Source: Pinus tabuliformis
Lineage: Eukaryota > Streptophyta > Pinopsida > Pinales > Pinaceae
Assembly (NCBI GenBank): GCA_031772625.1
Contig: CM062808.1
Location: forward strand, 472,685,655-472,749,654
Length of the DNA stretch: 64,000 bases
Direction of reading: 5' to 3'
The position numbers and the translations under genes were made by a program. Numbering within the stretch: position 1 is the stretch's first letter; every line of letters begins with the position of its first letter. Under the pieces are notes generated by a model. That model made no database searches. It was not told the origin of the DNA and saw only the letters and a program-made list of their open reading frames with translations. Shown here one piece after another: positions 34,934 through 48,000 of this stretch.

Positions 34934-37249
34934 TGTTAGGTAAACTTGACTCAGGGATATAGTCAAAATTGACTAGGTTAAACAATAGTGGTTTTGAGCA
35001 CATGGTAAAGTATACCCATGATTTTATGCCCATGGTATTGCATGTAATGAATCCTATAAAAGGCTAGGAAGAGTTCATTGTAATGGAGGCCAGGGAGGTG
35101 AGCTGTGAAGGCTCACTTGGCCAGGTTGGCCAGGGTTTTGGCAAAGGCTAAGGAAATTTCATTGGGATGGGTTTTTCTTGGGAGTTTGGGTTTTCCCGGG
35201 GTAAATTATGTGCATATTTTAATATGTGATTGTTGTTAATTGATTTATTAATTCTCTATGTAAATATTTTATTTTTATTTGGTTAATTTGTGGTATCAGA
35301 CACAAATATTGGCTTCAGAGGGACACCTCTGTGGCCAAGGATTTATTTGGTTAATGGCCTGATGAATAAGATGTGAAGATCTACACTAATAAATATCTAT
35401 AATCGAGGAGGGCTTTACTAGATCATGTTGGTGGTTGAAACCGAAGCCCAAAATCGAAGGCTAAGCCAAAGAGGCAGTTGAAGATTCTCCTTGCAGCCAC
35501 GTTGGGAAAATTAGTGAGCATTGTTCTTGGCTCACTTGGAGCCTATGCATAGCATGGAAATCCTAGCCGCATTGCAGACTTGAGGAAGGATATTCCCAAG
35601 CCATTGTGATCCTCATGTTCGCCATAACAGATTTGAATCTACAAGAAAAGAAAAACTAGAGAGATTTGCAAGGAAGTGAGGTATGGTAAGAAAGACAGTT
35701 ACATTTTAGATGGCATTTCAAAAGTCTTCAGAATTTGTGAAGTGGTTGGTTGTCGAATTTGATAGCCATGTTTATATGGAGATGGCCATGTTTAGCAACA
35801 TCAAAATCATGGCACCAGTGCTTGGTAGCATTGAGATCAAGGGAACAGCGAGGAGAACTTTCTATTCTTGGAGAGCTAAAAAGGAAAGGGTATGAAGTTC
35901 TATTCATCATGGATGTGATGAGTACACCATAGGACAACCTGAGGCAAGAATGAAGCTATAGTTATAGCATATGTGTGGCGAGAAAATGAAGGTGTCAAAT
36001 CATATACCTAAGAGCCTCAGAACTGAAGGCATGTAAGTGGCTAATATTAGTTTGGTCAAGGTAAATCTCATTGTTATAGGAGGCCCAGTTGATGATATGT
36101 AGATCCACAATTTGTATCTCAAGATGATATCAATCATGTAGAGTAGGACTAATTAGGAAATGGAAGGCTAGTGGAGTCACATGTGTAGAGGTAGGTTGTT
36201 CGATGGGGTGGTAGAGTTGTGGACCACCATGAGAAGGCGGAGTGCCATGAGGAGACAGTGAGAAAGTTGTTGCAGTACCTAGTGAAATATTGAATTCGTG
36301 GAAGTTGTTTTACTCATGTTGAGAACCCTGAATTAGAGGAGATGTACGAGGATTATTTCGTCATGTTGGGTGTGGGTTTGGAGGGTGAAATAATATTTTT
36401 ATGCATGGTGGAGTGACCAACAAAATTGATTAAAGAGACAATGAGAAGACTAGAAGAAATTAGTGTTGTGAATGGCGTAATACGATAGTGTAGCTGGTGG
36501 ACTCTGCTTGTGGTGAGCATTGGAGTGATAACATAGTGCTAGGTTATTGCTGGAAAGCATTAAGCTCAAAGAGTGAAAAACTAAGAGAGGAAGTGTTAAG
36601 ATAACAAGAAGGAATAAATTAAAAGCAAAAATAGTTACTATGATGGAGTGAATGTTTTAGCATGTAAATGGGAATATAGCGGTAAGACTTGCTAAGGCAT
36701 GCGTACCCCTGAGTAATGACTGGTAAAGTCTGGGTTAGACCTAGGTGATAGGGCTATGTCAGATTTACACATACCGCAGTATAAAATTTGAGGGGGGTAA
36801 GGGAAAAATTGAGCTGGGTTGGATTGAATCACTTGGCAAGGTCGATTGGTTTTAGTCAAGGAACCCAAAGTCAAGTTTAAGGGGGGAATGTTAGGAAAAC
36901 TTGACTCGGGGATATAGTCAAATTTGACTAGGTTAAAAAATGGTGGTTTTGAGTATATGGTATAGTGTACCCATGATTTTTACCATGGTATTTCATGTAA
37001 TTATGCCTATAAAAGGCTAGGAAGAGTTCATTGTAATGGAGGTCACGGAGGTGAGCGGTGAAGGCTCACTTGGCCGGGGTAGCCAGGGATTTTGCCAAGG
37101 CTAAGGGAATTTCATTGGGATGGGTTTTTCCTGGGAGTCATGATTTTCCCAAGGTAAAGTGTGTGCATATTTTAATATGTGATTGTTTTTAATTGATTTA
37201 TTAATTATCTATGTGAATATTTTATTTTTCGTTGGTTAATTTTTCTACA
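34934..37249 (+). mobile_element. Element C: short non-autonomous LTR element
   Basis: LTRs at 34934-35289 and 36889-37249 both begin TGTTAGG and carry TATAAAA (35055-35061, 37008-37014) followed by GGCTAGGAAGAGTTCATTG. The 3' LTR ends CTACA; the 5' LTR lacks the last bases. Flanking 5-mers CCTGT (34929-34933) and CATGT (37250-37254) are a one-mismatch TSD, and family B integrase resumes directly after it. A primer site TGGTATCAGA follows the 5' LTR and TTAAGGGGGGAA precedes the 3' LTR. The 1.6-kb interior has no recognisable gag, RT or integrase; the longest frame (35710-35895) matches nothing I know. Confidence 0.8.
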
Positions 37250-37254
37250 CATGT

Positions 37255-38436
37255 GCCATTGCCAAACCAACCATTAAGAAAAAAGGCTTATACACTCCTC
37301 TGACTACTCCCATCCAACCCTGGAAATCCATCTCCATGGACTATCTATCTAGCCTCCCTTCTACTAAGCACAGTAATGACTGTGTATTTGTGGTCGTGGA
37401 TAGATTTTCTAAAATGGCTATATTGGCAACCTACAAGAAGAGTATCATAGCAAGGGGCACTGTTAAATTATTCTTTGAATGAGTGTGGGTAAATTTTGAG
37501 ATCCCACAAAGAATTATATCAGATTAGGATGGCAAGTTCCTGAGCACATTCTGGTCGAGCCTCTGGACACTATTGGATACCAAGTTAGTCAAGTTGACTG
37601 CATTTCCATAGACTTATCGCCAGACATAGATTGTCAATAGGATGACAGTGCACATACTACGTATGTACAACTCCAAGCATACATGAACCTAGGATGAGAG
37701 CCTTCCCTATGTGAAGCACAATTATAACATAGCTCTCCATAACTTGACTGGCCACAGTCCCTTTCAAGTGGGTCTAGGATTTCAACCATTATTTTCGATT
37801 GATATTGCCATGCCTCATGTGACTACACAGACAAAATCCACACATGTGCAGTCCAAGGATGATAAAGAAAACAAGGTTAATGAATGCATCTAGCACATCC
37901 ATCTATAGGTTCATGACATCTTGTAGAATTCCAATGCTATGTACAAGTAGCATCATGATCAACATTGAGTAACACATAATTTTCAGGTGGGTAACAAAGT
38001 TTGGTTTCATTTGTAGAAATAATGCCTTAATGAATCCCATCAAAAGAATTGTCAAATCTAATACGGGCCCTACACGATCACCAAGGTTGTGGGAGACAAT
38101 AATTTTGAGCTCAACATTCCCCCATTCCTTGGCCTGCACCCAATGTTCAATGTGGACCACCTTCGACCATACTTTCCACCATTGTTGGGCACATCAGGCA
38201 TTGCAAAACAACTAACAACAACAGAGATCAACCCAGACTGCATGGAACAAGCCGCAACTAATCGAATCATGGACACAAAGATCAAGAAAACTCACCAAAA
38301 AAATACCCAATTGTATCGGGTTGTCAAGGTTGTCCAATTCCTACACCAAGGTAAGTGGCTTACCAGGGACCAAGTTAAGAAGAAGGTTCCCCATATCATG
38401 GAGGCACTCAATATAATGGGGACCTTTGCTTCCTAA
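37255..38436 (+). pseudogene. Family B integrase, second copy, after element C
   Basis: Continues the pol cut by element C: KPTIKKKGLYTPL, the core VFVVVDRFSKMAILATYKKS (about 37384), then the C-terminal frame 38089-38436 with NNFELNIPPFLGLHPMFNVD and GKWLTRDQVKKKVPH. Stops in the core show decay. It ends at the purine tract before LTR3. Confidence 0.75.
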
Positions 38437-38447
38437 GGGGGGAGGAC

Positions 38448-38715
38448 TGATCCAATTAGATATTGGTGTCCACCTGTCCATTCAACTTGGACCCCCACCA
38501 CTATTTCTTTCAGTTTCCTTAATTCTAGCACAACTTTCCATTTTTCACTGTTTTTTCGGGTCCTAAACTTTTGGAGTCGTTTTGAGATACTAAAAGATAT
38601 TTTATGGGAAAACTTAGAGACCAAAAAAGCACCTAAATATATTTTACAAAATTTCTTTTTTCCTCGTGGATATTTTCAAAATGAGGTATTATGATAACGA
38701 AACAAGGATGATATG
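38448..38715 (+). repeat. Family B LTR3, part before element D
   Basis: Preceded by AAGGGGGGAGGAC; begins TGATCCAATTAG. Cut by element D at ATATG (38711-38715). Confidence 0.8.
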
Positions 38716-39780
38716 TGTTATAGACAATTTTGTGCCTTACAGCAACAAGCATGAATTGTCAATAATCCAAGGGATCCAAAGTTCCCTAAACATGATGTTC
38801 CTACCCCTAGAGGAACAAGGTCAGCAAACCAACAGCTCTCAGATCAGTTCTCCACTTGAAAACACTCAAAAACAAGCAATCCTGAAATCAAAGCAGGTGC
38901 TCCACTAGGCTTCTGCGCTGAAAGACAACTGCTCCATGGTGTACCTGCGTTGCAAAGCAGGCAGAACAAAGCCCACCTGCGTTGGGCGAGTTTGGACATG
39001 TGGCACAGTGAGTCATTGCTTTGGAATCTTCCAAAAATGACACTTGGATCAAGTATTTCGCCTTGTGATGAGTCAAAGGCTTTGTTTCTCCAAGTGGAAG
39101 CAAGGTTCACCAAGTGGACTCAAGAACTGAAGATCAACTAAAGATTAACTGAAGAGAGAGAGGACACAAGGCAGCTACACATCAGTTGCAAGCTGACTCA
39201 TCCTTTCTCAATTCATCTATATATTGAGCTCTCTCCTATGAGCTCAGGAGGCTGGAATTTTTTGCAAAGTAATGATATGCTGTTGGTTTCATTCTTGAGT
39301 TATTGGGTGATTGTTTGAGAGAGGTGAAGAAGAGCAACTCTTTCTGCTGGGAGGTGTTGCTGGGTTGGAGCCTGCAATGGTTGTAATCCTCTCAGAACCT
39401 TTTCTTCTACATTAATAAAAGCTATTGAGGTTCTTCTATGTGCTCTTGTTTCAATTATATATTGTGATGATTGCATGTTTGGTTTACACTAATCCATGAA
39501 CCAGTTATGATTGCATGCCTCTTGTAGTTTCCTTCTTTGTTGTTTTGCAGGATCTCCTTGTAGCTGGGCGAGCAGAAGGACAAAGAGCTAGGAGCAAGCG
39601 GCCCAAGAGAAGAGTTTGGATTTGACATTAAGCGCAAGGCAACGGTTAGTGCTTTCTCCACTCTCTTTTGCTTTCATAAAGAAGTAAACCTTCAGTAGTT
39701 TGTTTTACAGTTGTTGCTAAGGAACTGTCACCCTTAGAGTGGGTTAGGGTCATCCGAGTCGGATAATTTTCCCTACAACA
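38716..39780 (+). repeat. 5' LTR of element D
   Basis: 1,065 bp with TATATATT at 39218-39225 and AATAAA at 39414-39419, so R probably starts near 39245. It contains ACCTGCGTTG twice (about 38944 and 38978), a word that recurs in the leader and in the antisense intron. Confidence 0.92.
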
Positions 39781-39783
39781 AAC

Positions 39784-39801
39784 TGGCTACTCCACTGGGG
39801 A
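39784..39801 (+). other. Primer-binding site of element D
   Basis: TGGCTACTCCACTGGGGA, three bases after the LTR, differs by one base from the TGGCGACTCC complement of a tRNA-Arg 3' end used by Tat/Ogre elements. Confidence 0.75.
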
Positions 39802-41757
39802 GCGTATCCGTTTGATTGTGTTTGTAGTATCTTTGCTATTCATTTCCTGAACCAAAGAGTACCGAATCGAAAAGCTTTTGACTATATCAAAAGCGAAGTA
39901 GAGGGGCAGCTACTCTGGCTCATTTCTGAGCAAGTTCATGATTTGAAGAGCTGATCTACAAAGATCCTTGTAAGCTCTTAGTGATAGCTTTGCACCTTCT
40001 AAATCATCCCTTTGAGTGTGCTTGACTGAATGTCTCTGATTTGAGCAAAAACCGTGCATTTTTTAGAAAATTATGACCCGGAAACTGTGAAAACGCAACT
40101 CTCGTTTTCCAGAGCAGGTAGTACACAGGCTACCTGCTTTGCAACGCAGGTCCCGAAGGGGCTACCTACGCTGAGAGCCAGTTTGGCTGTGCAGAGCCTA
40201 CGTTGGCCCAAATTTGCTTAGTGCATTTGGGGTTTCCTCCTTTCTCTTGCCTGTTTTCACTTAGATTTGCTGCTAAGTGTCAGTCTTGTACTTGTTTTGA
40301 AACCAGTATTACTTGCCATCATTCCGCCTCTGTTATATAACGAAATTGTACTTGTTCTTTGTATTTCTTATTCATTTACAATTTCCCATAACGAAAAGTA
40401 AACTAGTCATGCTTTTGGCCTCTTAGATCTGAACCTGTGTTAGGCATTTTGCTGGTCTAAAGAGTTAGCTTGCTTGCTGTCCATAGCTGATTAGTCATTT
40501 TACTTTCGTTAGTATGGTTTGATTTCATGTATTTCCAGTGATTAAGCAAGTGAATCTTAAGGTGTCTTTTGATTGTTGGACAAACTTGTTTACTTTCGCT
40601 TTAAATCGAAATCAAAGTTATATAACCACTTTCTTTTTGTATCCATCCACATTAAGAAAGGGAAAAGAAAATACATGCATTGTGCATTTTTCATTTGAAA
40701 AAGTTTGCATGATGATTTAGGAGAAAGTGCATTAGTTTGTGCTGTATGAACTGTGTGAAAAGAATTTGCCTTTCTTCTCCCTCAGTAGTTAAGATTTTCA
40801 TCAGTCAAAAAGATTTGAAAAAGCTTGCTTCTCATCTTAGGCTGCATTTAGGAATTTGTCATATACATCTCGTGGTGAACCTTGAAAGGCAAACTTTAAA
40901 AAGATCAACTTAAAATATACTGAATGAACCTAACAACGCATTTGAAACATAACGCAAACATCTAGAGGTCTAGGTAGAGACGTGTTCCGACGTCGTTAAA
41001 AATAGTGACTGTCGATCTCTACGAAGGTGGGTGATTCCTCCTGAGAGTCGGTGGCACTAATACGGACTTGTGCTCCCACGTACCGTCGCATATATATTGG
41101 GAGACCCCTATAGGCAGTTATCCTTTATCCATAGGAAGCCGTGTCGGCCGCCCTACTGATCGCGATGCAGTGAACACAGCATTCACGAAGATCGACCACC
41201 CGTACCGTAAAACGTATTCTGTGGTTTCGCGAAAGGTTTGGCACACCCTCTGCCTAGATCTCCAGAGCAGTTTCTTTTGGCCCTTTTCAAACTCTATAAC
41301 TGAAAAGGTCCAACCGAGCATTTGTCACTTCGGGCTTGTTAATACATCGAAGGCGACTAGAGTCATCTTTAGCTTTTTCTCGACTCTTAAAACATGAAAA
41401 AGCAAAGTTATGTTTAAAAGCGTCTAATAAAATTCATTCAAATCGGAAACACAAATTTTCCCCTTTATATTTTAGTTGATCGAGTAATCCGCAATCGTGG
41501 AAGAAAGTCAATTGAATATCCGTCGTTCTCGGAGGCTTGCGAGTCAACCGTCTTTGTCTCCGGAATCGAAAACAATCCGGACAAAGCGAGCTCGTTGAAC
41601 CAGTTCAAAATCTCCTTTAAAAGTTAGAACAAGCGTTCCAACAACATCTGAGATTCTGGTCACTCCAAACATTTCCGGAAACCCTGCCTCAATAGAAGAA
41701 GTTCAATCACCACAGAGGGACAGTAATATTGATCCTAGTCTGGGGGCAAATACTTGT
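39802..41757 (+). other. Long leader of element D
   Basis: Almost 2 kb between primer site and first gag ATG. The gag frame is open without an ATG from just after a TGA at about 41598, and before that TGA (a possible former CGA) it continues upstream as a basic Arg/Ser-rich stretch, so the original protein may have started earlier or been reached by splicing. ACGCAGG/CCTGCGT words occur near 40143. Confidence 0.5.
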
Positions 41758-44700
41758 ATGACTGAACCAGTTCCATCTGTAACCGGTCCAGAGAGTTTTG
41801 TTCCTCAAACATCCGTCGCGGTCGATACAACCCCTTCTTCGGCACCGGAAATCTTTTACGGACCTGACGGTCTTCCTCTTCCACCTGGTCTAATTTCGAT
41901 AGAGGAAATTATAGAGGAACTGCAAGTATCCACTCCAATTCAATTTGGAGTAGGGGTCACTCTATTTCCTGCTACAACAGAAGTTTGTCCATCACCAGTG
42001 GAAGTTCCTGTAGAATCACTAGGTGATCAATTGGATAGACTAAAAATGACTGAACAACCGTCGACATCTAGGACTGTGTCGAATGACACGGCGACGGCAG
42101 AATTACCTGCTGTAAATCCAACAATGTTCGTCGGCATACCATCTGTCCCAACTAGCTCGCAGTCGCTAGAAGGAGTCCACCAAGAGACTACCTCGACAGT
42201 ATGGTCTGTTCCTGTTTGTTCCGGAGTAATGTCTGGTAACTCTCATGGTGAGACTCATCAAATTGACCCTTTTGGGAATCTAATTAGGCCATCCAGTCCT
42301 CCAAGACAGGCAGTTGCCTTGAGTTCTGGGTTGCTACCGTATGGGGGGCAGTACCCGTACGGGAGCTCTCAACCTTATTCAAGTTATGGCGGAATTGCAA
42401 CGAGTAGTTGGGTACCTATGCTATCCCAGCCACCGAGAGTTTTATATTCTATGCAACAGTGTGTACCTGTGACAAACATCCCAACTACACCGGCTATTGT
42501 GACCGTGTCGCAAGTTCAAACAATGCCTGTTGTATGTCAACCTCAGATTGCTCAGGTTCTCATGCAATAGCCCCTTGACCCTGCAACCCAACCACAATCA
42601 CCTACTGGTGGGACAACACAAGTACAATTAGGTACAACTACCGTGCATCTTGGTCCAATGGTTAGTGTAGCGCAACAACCCATGGTGTCGCAACCGTGGA
42701 TGATGCAATACCAACAACCACAATTCCAACAAGTGTACCAAGGTCCTGAACAGCAAATATTTGCGAATACTGGACAACCATACATTCAAAATGGTCAAAA
42801 TCAACCACTTTATAGTGGTCAAGTCCATCAACCGTATTCATCATACCAACATCAACTCCATTATGCTGGTATGCAAAGACCGACTGTTCAGGCGATTCCA
42901 TCGTATCCTGGTTACGCTTCACCTAACTTGAACCAGCAGTTACCTTTCGTGGCAACTTTAGAGTTGCCTGATTTACATCGGTTAACAAACGATCCAATTG
43001 CTTACGCCCCTTGGTGGCCAGTGATTCCGCACAAACTTCCATCCGACATTCCTAAATTCAATGGAAATCCAGGCGAAGACCCGTCGAATCATGTGATGAC
43101 ATTTCATCTATGGTGTTCGTCGAACACTTTGAATGACGATTCGATAAGGCTTCGCCTCTTTCAGAGGACATTGACAGGTCCGGCGGAAAAATGGTATATA
43201 GAATTACCTAGAGCTTCGTTTGACAATTTTGGCTCCCTTGCCACAACATTCTTGACCCACTTTCAATTACCAATAAGGTACGAAACGGGAATAGAGATAT
43301 TGACTAACTTCAAACAGACAACCGCAACTCATATATCAGATCATATACATGAGTGGCGACGTCGACGAAGAATGGTTAAAACATACGTTCCTGATCAGCT
43401 TTTAGCTGAGTGGTTTATAAAGTCATTACTTCCGGCTATAACGGAAGATGTAGCAAAGGGAGGAGTCGTAACAGAAGAGAAAGTTATCGCTCGTGCACAA
43501 TACTTGGATTTAGTATATACTCAATCCAGTACGCTCTATGACAAAATACCAGACTCCCCTAGACCAGAGTTTTCAATCCCTCCTCCTCCTAAATCGAACA
43601 GTGACTCTCATGCCGGCGATGGCGTGATTGGCACGACAAACACGAATCCGAAAAGGACCAATCAAAAGAAGGCCCGTAAGGATTCGAATCAAAATGCGCA
43701 TGAAGAAGTTCTTGCTTCGGAAGTAAATGCCGTATCGACAGATAAGGGCAAAGAAACCAATCAACCAGGAAGCAAGAAGAATCAAAACAAAGGGAGGAAG
43801 AATAAACAAGGTGGGTCATCCCCTAAGAAAAATTCTTCAAACCCTCCGGGGAATAGGAAACGGTTTCTGTGTCAAATATGCGATGACAAAGATCACAACA
43901 CTAAGGATTGCCCATTCAAAGCTGAGCTAAAGAGGTTCTTTAAAAGTCCTCATGCCTCAACTGTGTCAAGCGATCAATTTCCTGACCCAGGTCAAAATCT
44001 GGTTGATAGTGGAAATGCTTCCTCGTCCCAAGTACTTATGTTGTCGATTTCGAAACAACAAAATGATGCTTTGATTTCGACAAGGAGTAAAGATTATGGG
44101 AATCCACAGGTGTCGAGCGATAAAGGAACAGATCAACCTAGCAGTTCGACGACAACTTCGGCAGAAGTTGTACCCCCCATCACACATGGATTAACAATAA
44201 AACCACCAAAGGGAGTAATACACAAGTCGACATTCAATCCTCGTGCCAGAGCGGCACAGCATTACAACATAGTAGAGGATTTGGCGCAATCTCCATCTGC
44301 TATGTCGACTCTTGAGGTATTACAGCATTGTCCATCCCAAAGGCAGGCATTGTTATCAGCGATTGGTGGGGTGGATCCTAAAGATTCCAATCTGGTATCC
44401 TTTGATCACAAAGGGTATGATCCTCAGTTGCCGGCTCAATTAGCTTTCCTCGTCCAAGTGAAAGCCCTCAACAAAACAGTTCATAGAACGATTATTGATG
44501 AGGGAGCATCGACGTGTATTATGTCGATGAGTTGCTGGAAAACTTTAGGATCTCCAACCTTGTCGCGATCATCGACAACATTAAAAGCATTCGACGGGAG
44601 GATATATACACCTTACGGTATCCTTAGTAACCTGAAGGTTGAACTAGGGGGCAAAACAATAGAAATAGATGTTGAAGTCATCGATGGCAATCTTGACTAT

Positions 44701-45072
44701 AACATCCTATTGGGAAGGCCATGGATTTATGCCATGCAAGCTGTTGTGTCGACTTATTTTAGGAAGATCGCATTCCCCTTTGAAGGAGGGATTACGGTCG
44801 TCGATCAACAAAACTTCCTCCCTAATGGTTCACAAGTTACGGGAAGCGTTCCCATGATCCATGGCAGCGACCGATCGATTCAAGACATTGGAGTAGGTCT
44901 GTTGAAAGACCCCACTATGATGGGAACTTTCGCGCTACCATCTCCTATTTGCATAGGAAATGTACCATTTGTAGCAACATGCAATATGGTATCCACCTTG
45001 AAAGCCACAGAAGGCAGAGTCGCTATGGGTCATGCAATGGTTTTGCCGCCAAGCCCCATTGAAATATTGTAG
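41758..45072 (+). CDS. gag: gag-protease of element D (one internal TAG)
   Basis: Capsid and protease precursor. From ATG 41758 one frame runs to TAG 45070-45072, broken only by TAG at 42568-42570 (a likely former CAG). The first third is rich in Pro, Gln, Ser and Tyr. The gag core reads IPKFNGNPGEDPSNHVMTFH, then GPAEKWYIELP, then EWFIKSLLPAI. A CCHC knuckle lies near 43870: CQICDDKDHNTKDC. The retropepsin starts near 44485 with IIDEGASTCIM, the Asp-x-Gly-Ala active-site form seen in Tat elements, and ends with YNILLGRPW. Pol follows in the same frame after the stop. Because of the internal TAG this copy makes at most a truncated gag unless the stop is read through; the TAG-CCC context there does not favour that. 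Confidence 0.88.
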
Positions 45073-45078
45073 CAATCA
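45070..45078 (+). promoter_or_regulatory. Predicted stop-codon readthrough signal between gag-protease and pol
   Basis: TAG CAA TCA fits the UAG-CAR-YYA readthrough context known from tobamoviruses and from the env-like gene of SIRE1 retrotransposons. The next frame is in phase, with its first ATG at 45079. Readthrough would yield a small, fixed share of gag-pol fusion, the ratio LTR elements need for particle assembly. Inferred from sequence only. Confidence 0.65.
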
Positions 45079-48000
45079 ATGTTTCATGCATGGGAGGCAA
45101 ACCCAAATCAACGCTCGTCGAGCGTTTGGGTAGATAGATCTAGGGAATATGGTACCCCGTTAGATCCTTGGTTAAAAGTACATGGGACTGACGAAGGAAT
45201 CTTACAATCAATGATGATTGAGGGGGCACCATGGAATGATCACCACCATCGTTCCCTTCTTCCAGAATATGAGGAAGATACTCAGAAAGATCTTTACCAC
45301 CCTTCAGTCTTTGAATTCCTAACAAATACTGTAAACACGGTGGATTCAGAACGAAACTTATCAAATATCGAAGAGACTATAGCCATAAATATCTCAACAA
45401 AGCCTGATGTTGTAGAGAATATTCATGTTGGCAAAGGTTGTTCCCCTTCAGATCTGAAAATATATAACGCTGTCTTTCGTGAATTTAGAGATGTCTTTGC
45501 TTGGTCATATGATGAAATGCCAGGCATCGACTCGAGTATCGTTGAACATGAAATTAAAATGTATCCTGATGTCAAACCAGTAAGACAACGGCTTCGACAG
45601 GTGCACCCTAAGAAAGCCGCTGCCATTAAAGCAGAAGTCGAGAAACTTCTCCATGCTGGATTCATCTACCCGGTTCCTCTAACCGATTGGGTATCGAATA
45701 TTGTCCCAGTTATGAAGAAACAAGGGACGATAAGAGTGTGCGTCGATTATAGGGATGTAAACCAAGCTTGTCCGAAGGACAACTACCCTACACCCTTCAT
45801 CGACCAGATAATTGATGAATGCGCCGGATGTGAAATCTTTTCCTTTATGGATGGATTTTCGGGGTATAATCAAATAAATATCCGCCCACAGGACCAGTCG
45901 AAGACTGCATTTATATGTCCGTGGGGCACGTTCGCTTACCGAAAATTACCCTTTGGCTTGAAGAACGCAGGGGAAACTTTTCAGAGGGCTATGAATTACG
46001 CCTTCCATGACATCAAGAGCATTGTTCAACCATATCTCGACGATCTTCCGGCTCATTCACGAAAGCGGACTGATCATCCGCAGCATTTAAGAGCGATATT
46101 TTTACGTTGCCGACACTACAAGATAAGACTCAACCCTCACAAATGTGTGTTTTGCGTCAGTTCTGGTCGTTTACTTGGCTTTGTAGTCTCTAAAGATGGG
46201 ATTCGTCTCGACCCCTGTAAGGTTCAGGCAATCATTAATTTGCCTCCACCTTCGAATTTGCCTCAGATTCAGAAACTCCAAGGGAAAGCAAACTTTCTGA
46301 GGAGGTTCATTCCAAATTACGCAGAACTTGCTAAAGGTTATACACGTCTTTTAAAAAAAGATGTACCCTTCGATTGGGACCAGGTTGCGCAAGCTTCCTT
46401 TGATGCTTTGAAAGAGTCCCTAGTAAAAGCATCATTAATGTACGCCCCAGATTATCTTAGGGATTTTAACCTGTATCTAGCTGCATCAGATACAACCATT
46501 GCGATGGTTTTAGTACAAGAAGTTGATGGAGTTGAACATCCTGTATATTATTTAAGTAAAAACTCAAATGATACAGAAAGTAAATATTCTTACGTTGAAA
46601 AGCTAGCGCTCGCTGCTGTTCAAGCGGTACAGAGATTTCGGCATTATATCCTCTTCAGGAAAACTACCATTCTATCAGATTGCAACCCCATGACTTATAT
46701 ACTGTCACGACAGTTGCTGGGGGGCAAATATTCCAAATGGATAGCAATCCTTCAAGAGTTTGATCTGGAATTTGTGAAATCCAAGTCAAAGAAAGCTCTA
46801 GTATTCGCAGAATTATTATGCGATCTCCCATCATCGTCCAACGACGAAACTTCCAAGGAGTCAATAGTGGACGAGACTTTATTTCTGATATCTGCCAGCG
46901 ATGAATGGTATGGAGATATAATTATCTATCTCCAAACCCAAAAGTTTCGGCCTGACACCTCTCACTCCGAACAGAAACGTATACGATACCAAGCAAAAGA
47001 CTACATGATCGTCGGTGATACTCTTTACCGTCGAGGTATCGATACCGTTCTGAGGAGGTGTCTCACCCATGAAGAAGCCGAAAAAGCCCTGAATGAGTGT
47101 CATTCAGGCGCGTGTGGGGGGCATCAATCAGGTTTCGCTACAGCCCAAAAGATATTAAGAGCAGGATATTTTTGGCCAACAATATTCAAAGATTGCATAA
47201 TCGCAGTCCGAAGTTGTCATTCCTGCCAAATCTTTGATAGCAAAACTAGAAGACCACCCGCACCGCTGCAACCAATAGTTACGGTTGGGCCTTTCGCTAA
47301 ATGGGGCATCACTTTCATGCAATGTAACCCCACCTCGACCGGGGGGCATGGGTATATTATAGTCGCAGTTGACTATTTTACCAAATGGGTCGAGGCGATG
47401 CCTACATTGGACAATACTGGTAAAACAGCTGCCCTATTCTTTTTCAATCATGTAGTCGCCAGGTTCGGTGTACCCCAGGCTATAGTTACAGATCATGGAT
47501 CGCACTTCCGCAATCACATGATGGCCGAATTAGCTGCCAAACTAGGGCTATCTCACGACAGCTCTACTCCGCATTATCCACAAGCCAACGGACAAGTTGA
47601 AGCAATCAACAAAGTCCTGAAGCGTATGTTGCAGAGGATGATCGGAGTTCATAAGAGAAGATGGCACCTAATCCTGTATGCAGCCTTGTGGGCCTACCGA
47701 ACCTCGGTAAGAAACGCGACCGGTTTCACACCTTTTCAATTGGTGTACGGTCTAGAAGCAGTCTTACCGATCCAGTGTGAAATTTCGTCGCTTAAACTCG
47801 CAATTGATCTCCTCCCCGGAACTTCAGAAGAAGAGGCTCGTTTCATGGAACTAATCCAATTGGATGAAACCCGTCGTGATGCCGCCTTGGCTAACGAAGC
47901 CCATAAGAAACGAGTCAAGGCTCAGTTCGACAAGAATGTCAAACCCCGTGTCTTCTCAGAAGGTGATTTGGTCTTGCTTTATGACCAAGAATCCGATAAA

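Noticed and set aside
42552-42922. Several minus-strand frames across element D gag
   Set aside because: Cys/Trp-rich shadows of the Gln/Pro-rich gag frame; no independent evidence.
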